Positions 24,396 through 38,122 of a stretch of DNA of 64,000 nt are shown in pieces. The position numbers and the translations under genes were made by a program. Location of the stretch: positions 83,501-147,500 of the forward strand of contig BROG01000256.1 of NCBI GenBank assembly GCA_030159075.1, written 5' to 3'. The number at the start of each line of letters is the position of its first letter. Position 1 is the first letter of the stretch. The DNA is from Atrina japonica. Lineage: Eukaryota; Mollusca; Bivalvia; Pterioida; Pinnidae. The notes below the pieces were generated by a model, which was given only the letters and a program-made list of their open reading frames with translations, had not been told where the DNA came from and ran no database searches.

Positions 24396-26466
24396 AAATC
24401 AAACAATAAACTTACCTTTTAAAACTAAATTTCCAAAATGTATCGTTACTTACACACTTTGTCATATTTTCCGACATTAAATGAATGTTGTGTCATTTAC
24501 TTTTAAATTGAAAATTTGAGTATATTTGAGTTGTAAATTGCAATGTACAGTATTGTTCTGACGTAATCTTAATATGCAATTGACCTCAAGGTTAAATATC
24601 CCACTGGCCTTAACCATAGATTTTCGAATATTTGTTGAAGCTAAAGAAACGTCAAGAAAAGGCAGTCTTAGGCAACATTACGTATTCATTTGAATTCATT
24701 TTTTTTTCTTTTTTTCTTTTCTTTTCTTTTTTTTTTTTAAATTTGGATTAATAAGAATAGAATACAAATAATCCGTCTTCGATACAAACTTGTTTACGGC
24801 ATAATGCACGTGACTCCTTGACACTCGGCTATCTTCGTCAAAGATACCGAGAGTTAATTTGCTATTCAAACTAACGGTTACAATTAATATTGGGTACATT
24901 CGACAAGTTAATTCTAATGATTCACATGCCCTTGCCCATTAAAGCATAAGATTATCTCTTTTATATTCTGATATACATGAAATAGAATTTTGCATGATAT
25001 CTGCATGTAAAGAAAATCGTCTAGGACAGCCCATTTAGCGGTAATGTGCCTATAAGCATGCACATTTAACGAATAAACTATATTTATCATATGATTTAAT
25101 CATAAGGCACCTTAGATATTATAGTTCTTATCAGATCTGTTCGTATAATCGCAGATCTAATTTTTTTTAAAAAGGAAGTAAATGTTAGTTTTTCAGTAAA
25201 TAAAAAACTTTTATGGAAGAAAAACTGAAAATGGATTCAACGAAAGAGCTCTCTTGACATTAGGAGTATATGTGAGCGGTTCGGATTCTCTGCTACCTGT
25301 TGTTCAGTCGAATAGTCTAAAAAAAGCACGACAACCCCAACCCTGAAAGCTCATTAATGAATGAGATTCACATTTTATATTTAACACTATTTGCTTTCTT
25401 CAATTTATTGATTTGCATCCCGCTAAGAATGTTACATGTAGCTTTACTGACGTCGCTAGAGGATCCATTTTAGAAACTGACTTGGAACACCATATCGTGT
25501 CCAGTAAAGCATCCAAGAATAAATACCGGATCTAGAAAAACTCAGGAAAACGCCAAATCACCTCTAAATCCTCCGCTTTAAGCCAGGGTATTTTAGTACT
25601 TGTATATCAAACTTTCATTTATATGTTTCTAACCTATCTGTATACATATGTAGGTCTATATACCCCATACGACAATGTGCTTATTCATTATCTATTAATT
25701 CTACTTTTTATGCATTGCCTAATTCGGTATTTTAAATCTTTAAATTTACCGAAAACATTTTATCTGAAAATGCATGTCATGAATCGACCAAGATTTGTTA
25801 CATTTTTGTTGCTGTCAGATTAAATGAATTCTTTAGAAATTCCTATACACATATATGTGAGGTATCCATACATTCGACATAAAATGTATAAAAATTTGAT
25901 ACTCAGTTTTATTTGTCATTTCACCTTAAACACTGAACACTTAAACCGATCGGATCTATTGAATATTTTGTTTAAAATTTGACGTTTTTGATAAAAGCTT
26001 AAAATACATTTTCACTTTGAAACAAAGTCAACACACGAAATATCTACGTTTATCACTAAGGTGATAATACAAAACTATTTTTAATATTCATAACACTGCA
26101 GACCGTCTTGAAGAAAATGATGAATAAATGAATATTTTAAATTAAAAATTCGCAGTAATTTTTGCAAAAGAAAATACATGTTTTCTATTGCACATTCTTA
26201 CTATATAGTTCCTGTAGCGTTTGTGTTAGGCCAACAGAAGTAGTTCTTGTTTTCCAGTAGTATGCCTACGTATGGAGGGGAGGCCCATTGTTATCTATTT
26301 GTATTCTGCACATCTCGAAGATTTATAGATTTTATATTGATAACCTATCCTGTTATTTATGTAGATAAATTGTAATAACTAATATGTTTATCTAAATGAA
26401 ATAGCAATTTATTAGCGGGAATGGATCGATGATTTCATTATTTGATATTTATGAATTTATTTATTT
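24396..26466. other. Unassigned AT-rich sequence
   Basis: Contains a T-rich tract with C interruptions at 24699-24739. No gene was recognised. Confidence 0.35.
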
Positions 26467-26468
26467 CA

Positions 26469-26508
<40 letters not shown>

Positions 26509-26520
26509 CATTATTATTAA
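26467..26520. repeat. (TTA)n microsatellite
   Basis: About 17 ATT/TTA units with one TCA interruption. Confidence 0.95.
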
Positions 26521-27086
26521 ATTTATTTAAATATCTGTTATTATGCTGAAATAAATCACGAATCAAATAATGTCTGTATATGAAATATCATCTTTTAGCA
26601 ATCATTGTATGTGGAATTAGGGAGGAGGCTTAGAATAATGTTGTTAAAACTTGTTGTCCAATTTCATTTCAAATGATTGAAATAAAATAAGAATAAACTA
26701 ATTCAGAAGTTTTCAAGTAAAAAGCGTTCAATTTGTTTACTCCCATTTTACTTAAAATCAAAATATGAATGATTTCATTTGTTTTTCATTTTAAAATGTC
26801 GCATGTGCCATAAATAGATCTACCATCCAGATAATTCAGAATTAGCAAATGTGAAATTTAAATACATCGACTGGAATGGTAAAACTTAACATATATATAT
26901 GACACAATCGAGGGATTAAGAACTATAAAAGAACAAAGAAATTATTATATTAATTATATAATGAGTAAATTATGTTCTGGATATAATTGACAAGCTACAT
27001 TAAAAGCTTTCATGTAACACATACATGCATTGTGTGAATTTAAAATGTTTTCAGTTTTCCAATTCTGTCTAACATTAGCACTCTCA
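26521..27086. other. Unassigned AT-rich sequence
   Basis: Nothing recognised. Confidence 0.35.
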
Positions 27087-27485
27087 TCAAAAATACGTGT
27101 GGCCACGCCCTCCTTCTGGACAAATATTCATCATACTTTTAAGAGCCTCTCTAACGTGAATAATTAACGCCCTTGATCGGAACTCTTCAAATCCGATAAT
27201 GCATGCTATCTGGATAGTCTGGGATCCTGGATCACTGGTGCTAACGCTGTCAGTATAGCCAGGTGGAATACAATCACTTCGGTTATCTGATTGGACTAAT
27301 TTACCTTTTTCCGCCACAAGTAGATTGTTTACTACATTTGCAAGAATCTGACGTGATTGCCTGTTTGAATACCGATATGGATACCGCCATTTTCTGTTTA
27401 CTAATATGGGCATGCGCATTACTATATCCGATATTTTGGTCACGTGATAATTTTCAGTCTTGTTTTGCGATGATAACTTGGTCAC
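27087..27485 (-). other. 132-codon open frame, uncertain
   Basis: A minus-strand frame in a locally less AT-rich stretch. Its last ~55 codons (IQIACIIGFEEFRSRALI, VREALKSMMNICPEGG) read like plausible protein. On the minus strand TATACTGACAG just before this part could be a splice acceptor. I recognise no domain and the N-terminal part is unremarkable. It could be a terminal exon or chance. An overlapping plus-strand frame (27263-27580) argues for chance. Confidence 0.15.
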
Positions 27486-27670
27486 GTGGATTGTATTACG
27501 CCTGGCCCTATCGACGAAGTAAGATTGGGCGAGGAACCCAGGTTAGCTATCTGGAGAGAATCGAAACGGAGTGGGCTTGAATAATTCGATATAGCTATGG
27601 AGTCGGTAACGTGATATTGTACGTATAGCCCCTCTAGTCGCTATCCTTTCACTGTGACGATTTTCACGTG
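27441..27670. promoter_or_regulatory. Cluster of three CACGTG E-boxes
   Basis: CACGTG occurs at 27441-27446, 27483-27488 and 27665-27670, the first two as GGTCACGTG. In AT-rich DNA three copies in 230 bp are more than expected, and bHLH-ZIP factors bind this hexamer. No gene start is visible next to it, so regulatory function is a guess. Confidence 0.2.
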
Positions 27671-27888
27671 AAGAAAGTCAGTAGTATTTTCGTCGGTACA
27701 TTATAACTATTTCCTTCAACATTTTACGCTATAAACTTGGAATTTACTGAACGAGTGCAAATATAAAAATTACACAATGACACTCTACCCTTCCACTATT
27801 AAAGATGACCATTACGGTAACTCTAGGAACAAAATGTGAAAGGAGTACACTTTGCAAATTTCCGCGTAGCTTGTGGTTTCAACACTAT

Positions 27889-28302
27889 ACAGTAAAACAT
27901 CGATGAGTCGAAGTTCATGGAACCACCTGTAAAAGTTCAAATCATCGGAACTTTGACTCATTAATGGTAATCAACAACAATACGTTTCATAAGTTTAGAG
28001 ATTTTTTGGGTTGCTTCAAAATCATAAAAGGCATGGGAATAGTGCTTAAATTAACGTAATTGATTAGGAGAGGTAAATTTTGTACACATGTAAACATTTT
28101 ACTTTGTAGACGTGTTCGATGTTTTTATGGAAAAGGGCCTCAATATTTTTTCGAAACATATAGAAAATCGACTCATAAACATTGAAAACTTCAAATAACA
28201 TCAATTATGAATTATACATAAGTAGCATTACTTTTTTTGCTCAATGTTCGAAACAGCGAGACATTCGAATTATTGAGGTTCGTGTCACCGAAATTTTACT
28301 GA
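27889..28302. mobile_element. Possible ~410-bp MITE with CAGTAAAA ends
   Basis: Left CAGTAAAACATCGATGAGTC. The right end complement is CAGTAAAATTTCGGTGACAC, followed inward by a CGAA-rich stretch on both sides (GTCGAAGTTC / ACGAACCTCAATAATTCGAA). Interior AT-rich and non-coding. Confidence 0.5.
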
Positions 28303-29294
<992 letters not shown>

Positions 29295-29459
29295 AACCAG
29301 TAGTAATGTCGATGCTCAATATATATTACGAAATTTGAAAATTTGTGTGGAATGATTTCATCGAAACATCTTTCATAAATACGTGTGTGTGTGTGTGTGT
29401 GTCATTATTTCTGTTCAATGTTTTAAAAAAGAGTTTACCTCTTTTACATCAAGTTACAA

Positions 29460-29660
29460 AAATGACAGATATCAAAGTATTTTATCAAAAGAAGGTCATA
29501 TACAATACACAAATCTTTCAAAACAAGGGGTGGGCTCAGGTGCCACGGAGGAGTGTGCGACCTCGTTGGACTGGTCACACCCGGCGTGAGTCCACTGTTA
29601 AATTCAAATGACATAATCGAGGAATGAATCCTTGACATAATTGGTTAGGACGAACAGGTA
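29460..29660 (-). mobile_element. PLE 3' UTR module (left member of a head-to-head pair)
   Basis: On the minus strand GACTCACGCCGGGTGTGACC, CTCCTCCGTGGCACCTGAGCC, a degraded hairpin, and the end block. It belongs to the RT relic at 29661-30030. Confidence 0.7.
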
Positions 29661-30030
29661 ATTCAACATTTCACTCAGTGAAGCACAAGTACAACGCGTT
29701 TTCAGACATCGTCGTGAAAACAAATTCTCATTAAGCAGTTTGTCTCTATATATGTATTATACTGATGTTGATCACGCATTTCGTATCATTTGCTAGATGT
29801 AAATGCCATATACAAACGAAGAAGTGATATTACTGCTTAGATGTGCCAAAAACATGTTTGTTGTTTAGCCTGGTTGTTAATTTCCCGTCTGTGCCTATAG
29901 TCAGTAAAGTATCCAATGACGAAGCGTGTGTGTTCTTGATTCTGTTGTGTCGTTAATTTCAAGCTCGTTGAGACATATCACATATCACATATCTGTCTAT
30001 TAGAAATTCTAGGATATTTTATACAATTTA
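29661..30030 (-). pseudogene. Penelope-like RT C-terminal relic
   Basis: Strongly decayed minus-strand counterpart of 2813-3190. It shares ACTGACTATAGGCACAGACG, TTAACGACACAACAGAATC and CTAGAATTTCTAATAGACA. It keeps only scattered RT-like stretches with multiple indels. Confidence 0.55.
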
Positions 30031-30049
30031 TGTGTATATTTTAGATGAA

Positions 30050-30640
30050 TAAGATAGATGTTGGACGAAATAGATATCATGATAACCAAGAGCAGGTATT
30101 TAAATTTCCGGGCAGCAATTTTATTGAGAAAACATTTGTCGATGATAGCAAAGACTCTGTTTTAGAAAAATATAGAGTTCTGAGATCAATTTTAGTATCA
30201 TGAAACAATTAAAATATCACCAGCTTCGAAAAACACATAAATGAAAATAAAGTGCTAACTTATCATAATTTTCACATCATTACACGCTTCCTACTGAGAT
30301 ATTTTACTTACTATAGACACTGACGGAAAATTAACAACTCAGCTATACCACAAACGCGACGATTTCGGCTTTCTCACCGTTATTTTTCCACATTTAAGTG
30401 GTAATCTCCCACAGTCAACCGCATACGGAGTTTATATTGTACAAATGATCCGATATGCCAGGGCTTGTTCAACATATAAACATTTCATATACAGATGTAA
30501 ACTACTCACTGACACATGACTGACACAAGGATATCGAAAACCGCGTTTGGTGTTAATATTCCGCGAATTTTTCGGTATAAAATTCTTTTTTGTGACTACT
30601 CTGTTTAACTAAGTGAAATGTTGAGTTACCTGTTCGATGG
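30050..30640 (+). pseudogene. Penelope-like RT C-terminal relic, opposite orientation
   Basis: From about 30280 the plus strand carries CTATAGACACTGACGGAAAA and CTATACCACAAACGCGACG (the TDGK and YDKRDD region). GCATACGGAGTTTATATTG (AYGVYI), GATATCGAAAACCGCG and TTCGATGGCGGTTGTTGA, the FDGGC stop at the end of the ORF, follow. Frameshifts are present. Together with 29661-30030 it forms a divergent pair. Confidence 0.65.
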
Positions 30641-30765
30641 CGGTTGTTGAGACGATGATTTCAAGAGTTCCGTATTTGTCCATTTTTTACCAGATTTGTT
30701 ATTACATCCTAGACATCCTAGTGATTTTTACCTTGGTATCGGAATTTTATTTTTATATACATTTG
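30641..30765 (+). mobile_element. PLE 3' UTR, internally shortened
   Basis: After TTGTTGAGACG the sequence passes almost directly to AGAGTTCCGTATTTGTCC and then TACATCCTAGACATCCTAG and CTTGGTATCGGAATTTT. The central GGACTCACGG to hairpin blocks are deleted. Confidence 0.6.
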
Positions 30766-30864
30766 GATTTGTCATGATCGAACTTTCATTTCAACATAAG
30801 ATTAAAAAGTACTACAGATAGAGGAATTATATTCTTGCATATGTGTTTGTTTGCTGTTGTTTTG

Positions 30865-30865
30865 A

Positions 30866-30919
<54 letters not shown>

Positions 30920-30933
30920 TTATTATAATAATA

Positions 30934-30975
<42 letters not shown>

Positions 30976-31012
30976 GTTTTTGTTGTTGTTGTTGTTGTCG
31001 TTGTTGTTGTTG
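30865..31012. repeat. Compound (ATT)n-(TTG)n microsatellite
   Basis: About 36 ATT units in two phases (with one TATAATAATAATT switch), then TTG units. The poly-Tyr, poly-Ile and poly-Val frames are artefacts. Confidence 0.96.
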
Positions 31013-31029
31013 ATAACATCCTGCCATGA

Positions 31030-31275
31030 ATTTCAGTATCACTTACATGAAGATAGAGGTCAATGCAGTGAGGGTTATTTTACATGCCACGCCTTCCGCG
31101 ACACGTGACCTCGGTCTCAACACAAAGACCTGTGATTTTTAACTTCGTATGCGGAACGGCTGGCGAAGGGAGAATCACTACCATCTATTTAGGTCTTTAG
31201 TATGACCCGGTACCGGGAACCATGGTCTTTCCGCTTGTTAATCGAACCTTCTACCACTTGACCACCGCAGTGGTT
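31030..31275 (-). mobile_element. tRNA-derived SINE related to the one at 1-262
   Basis: On the minus strand a head with GGTGGTCAAGTGGTAG and a box B-like GGTTCGATTAAC (about 31260-31225) is followed by a body containing GAGACCGAGGTCACGTGTCG, matching the CCGAGGTCCCGTGTC block of 1-262. Boxes A and B are closer together than in tRNAs, so the head is deleted or the element diverged. Confidence 0.5.
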
Positions 31276-33344
31276 CACAAGTGACGTCTCGATGTCCTTG
31301 ACACAAATTTAGAATCAATTAGGCAGAACATACAACAACATCAAAACGAAGACAAAAATTGTTGAATATTGTAACAGTTCTATGGTTTCCATTTTAGCGA
31401 TATTACATAATTTATGTGTTTTCCAGTATGGGCGTTTTCGTTCATAAACACGTCAAAAACAATATAACTCGCTGGATAACAGGGGTAATTTCACTGACGA
31501 CATTTTATCCACTCTCGTGAAGTTATGTAATGGTACTCATAAATTTATTTTTTCTTTGATTTTATTTACAAGAATAAACAAACAATAATGTTAAAGTGTT
31601 TGATATTGTTTATGCACAGAATTGTAAGTAAAAGTATGCATTCGTGAAGTACAGCAACATCAAAAGAAATAAGCAGCCGATAGGTTATACGTTACACCAA
31701 TAAACGAGCGGAACTGCACGTGATTTTATCAATATGGCGTCAAGTAACTGCCCGCCAGATCATGAGATGACACAAGAGATAGAAAAAGAGTACCTATTTT
31801 GTAGCCAAAAGCAAGTTGATTACGAAAGTACGAAGTTTGGGAAGAGTTGATAATAGTAAGTGCTGATGAGAAAAACCTTGCGTGTTAGCATGCTGAAGAC
31901 CATCCAGTCAATATTTTATTTTCAATCGCCATTGCTATCTCCTTCAATACTAATATGATTAAAGTCTTCGACCAAAAAAGTCCTATAATTAGTGTATTTC
32001 AGACATTTTACTGTCTTCAAGAACTGGCTTAGATATAAAGTTAGCCACGATGACCATCATTAATAAATAGTATTTGTTAGGCCAAAACGAGAATCGATAA
32101 AGTTTTACTATCAGAGAGAACTGAGACCAGTGAAATTAGCTGCGATGTTTCGAAAAACAACATTTAGGCCTATCCGAAAGCGAAAGGACGGGATTTGATT
32201 AGCATTCTCAGGTATCATTTCAGTGAACATGGGATTTTGTACATTGTTACACCCCCTCCCCATCAACCGATCATAATGATGTCATATAAGCAGCAATGTT
32301 ACACACGAGTAATATTTGTATATTTTTTATTTTACCACATCTCCAGCATTCTCTTTTGTGACCATTACTTTATAATATTTTGTACTGACAATATTTAAAT
32401 ATCTGGAAAAATCACTGACTTTGTTTATATCAAATTCACAAAGGAGTTGCGTTCTAATGCCCTTGGTCAAACAAACCCCTTCCTAAAATCGGAAATTTAA
32501 TAAAACTGTGAATTCCTAAGCTTATCTCAAAACTGATGTGATATGGGAGGACATTCCTAGATTTCCGCTGCAAAATGTTTCTATTACACACCAGGTAAAT
32601 TCTCATCAAGTACAACGAAAGATTTGAACCTGAAGGGGAATTACCTATGTGCAACGCTTATTGTATTCCATGCGATTGGCGGTGTTGGGTGACTGGTTTT
32701 TTTTAACCCGTTGGGTAAAGTATAAAGTTCACCTATCTGCGCCCTTGGTGCTCTACGTCTTCTGTTCTTTAACATCTTAATTTTAAAAACACTTTCCTAC
32801 AGATTTTAACACGGGAGACACATCAAATGCATTTTTCACATTCATCTTATCTGAATATGAATATAAACTTTTCGTGTAAATGGCATCTATTTTCCTAAAC
32901 ACATTTAAATACTTACAAATTTACGTACTTTCAGAGTCCGATTTTTATCTACCAGCCACAACGCCTAACCTCAAGGCCTACAGACGAAATAAACAGTTAA
33001 TTATTAGAAAATGTAAAACGTCCCCTCAAACTAATATGCTGATCATAACTGCGATTCTTAATCATCAAAATGTTTATATTATGCAAATTATATCAGTAAT
33101 CTGTAAAACAAATCGGTGATCTAGTTCATTTTGTGTTGATACACTGTAGTACACTACCTATAAAGATGGACAAGTTAGGGCTGCAGGTGCGTTATAATTT
33201 GACAACGCAGTTCAGCTAATACGGAAAATAACAAAAACAAATTCATTTTATAAGGACTAAAACAATATTCCCATGATATTCACGGGAAAATCAAAAAGGG
33301 AGAAAAACTATTTGGTTTACATTCTTTAATAACGCTTTTGCAGG
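31276..33344. other. Unassigned AT-rich sequence
   Basis: No gene or repeat recognised. The frames are all under 80 codons and without motifs. Confidence 0.35.
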
Positions 33345-33655
33345 GTGGGGCCTCCGTTTCCGGATGGTTAGAGCATCGCTCTTTTGACCATGTTCTTCTG
33401 GTCAACACAGGCTTGACTCCTGCTGGAACCTAAGTTGATTTTTGAGAGAAAGTTTGCCAGTTTACTTGCGGAACGCCGGTTGTCTCTTCCCGGGTACATT
33501 GTAACCTGGGGGTACATTTGTAACTGGAACATTCTCAAATTTGCTCAGCCAATCAGATTTCTCCCATCATTAAAAAATGGGCTGGGCCCACCATTAAAAA
33601 ATGGCTGCCACCATATGACTGAAAAAAAATGATGAGTGTTGCGTAAAACACCATT
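33345..33655 (+). mobile_element. tRNA-derived SINE, family D, reference copy
   Basis: The head has a box A-like ATGGTTAGAGCATCG and a box B-like GGCTTGACTCC, ~45 bp apart. The body is GCTGGAACCTAAGTTGATTT, AGTTTGCCAGTTTACTTGCG, TCTCTTCCCGGGTACATTG and GTAACCTGGG. The tail contains CATATGACTGAAAAAAAATG and GTTGCGTAAAACACCATTAA. Minus-strand relatives lie at 37608-37826, 52781-52995, 56628-56838 and 58898-59015. The shared body and tail make this the best-supported SINE family in the window. Confidence 0.75.
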
Positions 33656-33673
33656 AAAAATAAATTCAACAGA

Positions 33674-33704
<31 letters not shown>

Positions 33705-34776
33705 TAGATTTTTACATAAAGTCATTTGTGGGGTAAACATTATTTATTTTGGATTATATATTTATGTGTTTGGGTAAGTTTTACAGATCAGGACCCGAAG
33801 TCACCGATTTTGTTCAATACTCAAGCTCAACTTTTTTGATTTATCCTAAAATAATTCCTCAAATCTAAATCAAATTAGAATAAATACATGCAAATTGATA
33901 TAGAGAAGGTTCGGTTTTGGCCAAAATTGGGTAATGATTTTCCAGACTCATGTAACCCGAATAATGCCAGTCGTTATATCCTGCCGATCTCCGATTGCTC
34001 CACGGAGGCGCTGTAATTATTAGAGTTTAGCGTCATGGGACTTTACCATCTTCAAAATGGCTAATTTTCGGGATTTTCAAAACACATCATTTTATTTATC
34101 GTAGCCTTACCATGCATCATTATCGGGGTACACCAATCAACAAACTTTTAAAATATAAATTCAAAACGTATTTTTAATAACAATTAAGTGCGCGAGTACA
34201 CGTACATCTAGTCTTGAAATTTACAAAAATAATCACATTTCATCACTGTACATGCGCTATGAATAGTTTAAGTTATATACTTCGTTTTACGTTCTAGATT
34301 ATTATTTCAAACCAGACGAAGTAGATACGCTAATTGGAATTTTGGTAAAAGCCAAACATCACAATCTTCTTTAAATTGACACGGACTTACATTACACTGA
34401 ACCCGCAGAGTCCAGGAGCTACGGATTTGCATAAAGAATTACGGGTTAAACGTCAATTAAGTTGACAAGCCAGTAAAAGTATTATCTCTGATAATTATAT
34501 CTGCGAGGGGAGGAAGATACAATTTCCCATCTTTATATGTAATCTAATACTGTTTAGAAAATATAAATTGAATACGGATCGGAATAAAATGGGTCAAATG
34601 GGAACGGACCAGGACAACTGTGTAACTAAGCACTGTTCAAATATTATATTTCGTTATTTCCCAATTTTTAGATACAAAAGTATACAAAACAAAAGAAATA
34701 ATGCGTAAGACAAATGCCGTATTACATGTTAATAAAAAAGTTACGATAAACACACACATGAAGGGGTTTTACTGGT
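33656..34776. other. Unassigned sequence with a short (ATA)n
   Basis: (AAT)n at 33679-33705. No gene recognised. Confidence 0.35.
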
Positions 34777-34781
34777 AGAGG

Positions 34782-35983
34782 CATAGGCGGATGCAGAATT
34801 TTGGCCTAGGATGCGGATCAAGAATTTTTCAGGGTTGGGGTAAGGGTAACAGAATTATACTAGACTGTTATAAAACAAGCTTTATTGAGCACGTTCACGT
34901 TAATTCATTTGAGACTTTAGAGAAACGAAGTTATTAAAAAAAAACAAACAAACAAACAATTATGAATTTGAAAGCTTCCAGACACAAAAGAAGTTTCCCA
35001 TGCTTTGAGGGGTCAAAAATGTATCGATAGACTATCGCCGCTAGGCAGAGCGAGGCGCGAACATTTCTGGAAATTTATTGTACATTTTCGGGTTTTTACT
35101 GCAAAATCAAAGGTTTACACCCATTTTTTCGCTGGGCTTCTGCCTGAATCCTTTGTCATGTTTTAATTTTTGAATTTACTCTGAGGGGGGTAAATACAAA
35201 AATTAAAACATACAACTAATGTGTTGGCTCCTAAGTGTTGGCTCCTAATGGGGTCGGGTTTTAATCATCTTTCAGAAAACACTTAAAATTTGTAAGTCCG
35301 TAGACGCATTTTTCTGCTTCCAGACGGAAAATACGCCCGGATTCCGCTAATAAACCACACTGATGATCCTTCTCAAAAGAGGGTGGAGTTAGCAAAAAAG
35401 TAATCAAAATTGGGACAGAATTTCGGCCTTATTAGTAATAGCCGCCAGACACTGAATTATGACCTCTTTATTCTTAAGAATTCTTCATTTATATATTAAT
35501 TTAACCTGAAAATTGAACCGGTGGAATTTGGTGATGACCAGGGGGCTCGGGAGTAAGCTCCCAGGATTATATTTTGAATAATCCAATTAATTGGAAGCCC
35601 ATGAGGTATGGTCTAGATTTCAGACACAGAACCACGGTTTTCCCCTAGTTTGCTCTGTGGTGCAGGGCATTTCCCCAGACATGCACAGAGAGTGAATTTC
35701 CAAATGATGCATTAAACAGACAGACTTATTATTCACAAAAAACCTTGAGTTTCAACGAACACAAATGTTACAAGAGCAATTCAAGTGGGGTCCAGAAAAA
35801 AATTGTATTTTTAAAAAACCTGGGAAGCCTTTTTCTGAATTCAGTCTAGAAAAATTTTGGATTTTTATATCTCTGAGAGGCCATTTTTGGCTTCTAGACA
35901 CTATAATTTTATTTAATATTTTCTATCTTTTTAAAGGCAATTTTATGGGGAAGCACCCCACGCGCCCTCTAAATCCGCCTGTG
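34782..35983. mobile_element. Non-autonomous DNA transposon, 1.2 kb, 5-bp duplication
   Basis: Ends CATAGGCGGATGCAG (34782-34796) and, inverted, CACAGGCGGATTTAG (35983-35969), 12 of 15 matching. They are flanked by AGAGG at 34777-34781 and 35984-35988. The interior has no transposase and no long ORF. A 5-bp duplication with CAC-type ends occurs in Transib-like elements. hAT and other superfamilies cannot be excluded, because the GGCGGATCCAG-like end is common in invertebrate repeats. Confidence 0.55.
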
Positions 35984-35988
35984 AGAGG

Positions 35989-37382
35989 TATATTTTGTTA
36001 TCGAAATCACGCAATGGTGAACAATGTGTATACATCATCGAGACCTTGTTGACTTATCTATGAAATAACACGTACTTCAAAGTTTAATGCCCCTGTGTTA
36101 AATTTGATTTACTTTTAATCCGTTACATCTCTTACAAATATAGTTTTACAATGGAATTTGTATATTCCTGAATCAGAAATTTGATATAGGAAAATACAAT
36201 TATACAATGATAATTTTCTGCTTTATACTTTCCGACGTCGCATCTTAAAGAAAAAATTTAACAAAATAGGAAAGTGACAATTAGTCAACTTTAAGGAGTT
36301 GTAATTAACATGCATTTTTACAAGTTTTCACTTGCTTAGCAATCATTGTTTAAGTTTATTCTTGTTTCGATAAAATTGTAGAAAATTAATACTAGTCCTT
36401 TAAGGTATTAAATTCCCAATCTTTATCCCGCCAAAAATACTTACAACGACCCACACGCACTGGCATTTGGATCACGTCCACATTTGTTCCGGAACACAAT
36501 GGCTACCGGAATTTGTTCCGTTTTAAAGCGTGGTAGGAATAGTAACTAATTCTCATTAGTAAACCCCGCAAACTTTATAATGTCAATAAAATTTTGTTAA
36601 AATACACACATATCTTATTTACATTCCCCCGGCGCTTTTTAGAAACAATTACAACCTGTGACAAAGTTTACCGGACATGCCCGTGTTAAAGGGAAAGTTC
36701 AAACCGGAAGTTAAGTGGGAAAGGAACAATCAAGATATGTGTATTAAATACACACATAAGTAAATCAAAAAAGTTTTTTGTATGTTCACTAAACACTTAA
36801 TTCAATACAACGGCAGGTCTCTACGTTTAATCCTTTATACCACACCACATCCTCATGCTTTTAATTAGTATTTCTACAATATAGATGAAACTGTTTACAT
36901 GGCGGATATTCACTTACATATAATAAAATGACTTCGGTACACATCAAAGTAAGAAGTTAATACTCCTATTTACTTCTAGAGAAATTGTAATTGTGTACAC
37001 ACACAAAAATATAAAGAAGAGGACCGCCGGGTGCACTCCACGCTGATTTGACCAGTAGCGATTCGTCGTACTAGAATAATTCAAAACTGAACTGGAAATT
37101 TAAAGTTTTGAATGGAATTTTTTGGTGTTAGAGATTACGCTTTTTAGCTATTGTTTCGGGTCAGTATGTTCCTTTGTAAGACAAACATCAAGGTCTCGAA
37201 TATCTATTCATTTGAGTATACTAAGGTCACAGGGTTTATTTCTACATTTTTGGAGAATTGTTTAAAAAGGTAGTTTTTCTCCAGTGTTTATTTTAATTCT
37301 TTTTCATCAACTAAACACAAAATAAATAATGTCGACCATTTTTTCAGAATTAGTTCATGTTTAAGTTATTTGTTTATTTACA
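35989..37382. other. Unassigned AT-rich sequence
   Basis: No gene or repeat recognised. Confidence 0.35.
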
Positions 37383-37383
37383 A

Positions 37384-37478
<95 letters not shown>

Positions 37479-37520
37479 TAATAATAATAATAATAATAAA
37501 ACTAATAATAATAATAATAA

Positions 37521-37568
<48 letters not shown>
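37383..37568. repeat. (AAT)n microsatellite
   Basis: About 60 AAT/ATA units with AAC and AAAA interruptions. Poly-Asn, poly-Ile and poly-Leu frames arise from it. Confidence 0.97.
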
Positions 37569-37571
<3 letters not shown>

Positions 37572-37607
37572 CAACAAATGGAGGCCTTACAAGTATTTTG
37601 AATTTTG

Positions 37608-37826
37608 AATGCTGTTTTACGCCAGACACAAATTTTTCAGTTATATAGTGGCGACTAGTTACCCTGTATACGGGAAGAGACCACTGGCCATCCGCAAGTA
37701 AACTGACAAACTTTCTCACAAAATCAGCTTAGGTTCCGGCGGGGCTCATACCTGCGCTGATTATATATAAGAGACTACATGGTTTGAAGCGAGATACTCT
37801 AACCACACGGCCACGGTACCCCCTTT
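37608..37826 (-). mobile_element. tRNA-derived SINE, family D
   Basis: Near-complete. On the minus strand GTGTGGTTAGAGTATCTCG (box A-like), GGTATGAGCCCCGC (box B-like), CCGGAACCTAAGCTGATTTT, AGTTTACTTGCGGATGGCC and GGTCTCTTCCCGTATACAGG, then a tail with GTCTGGCGTAAAACAGCATT. Confidence 0.7.
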
Positions 37827-38122
37827 TACATGTAGAGACGTATAACAAGCGTTCGATATATCATAAGGAGTATAACGAACTGTATTTCTACATCTAGGTC
37901 TGATGTTCTACTCAATGCTCAATCTCAAGCGAGAAATGTATTGTTATTTTTTTTACAGTAGAGTTGTTTTTTAAAACTTCTGGAAGTGACTGAACAGAAA
38001 CCACAGTATTATTCTTTTCAAAGTAGTTAATGAATGAAAAATATTAAATTTACATGGAATAATATGTCGATACAATTGTGCGATGGTAGAATGATGCACA
38101 GGAGACCATGCGATATAACAAT

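Noticed and set aside
37357..37719. Poly-Asn, poly-Ile and poly-Leu ORFs
   Set aside because: (AAT)n microsatellite translations.
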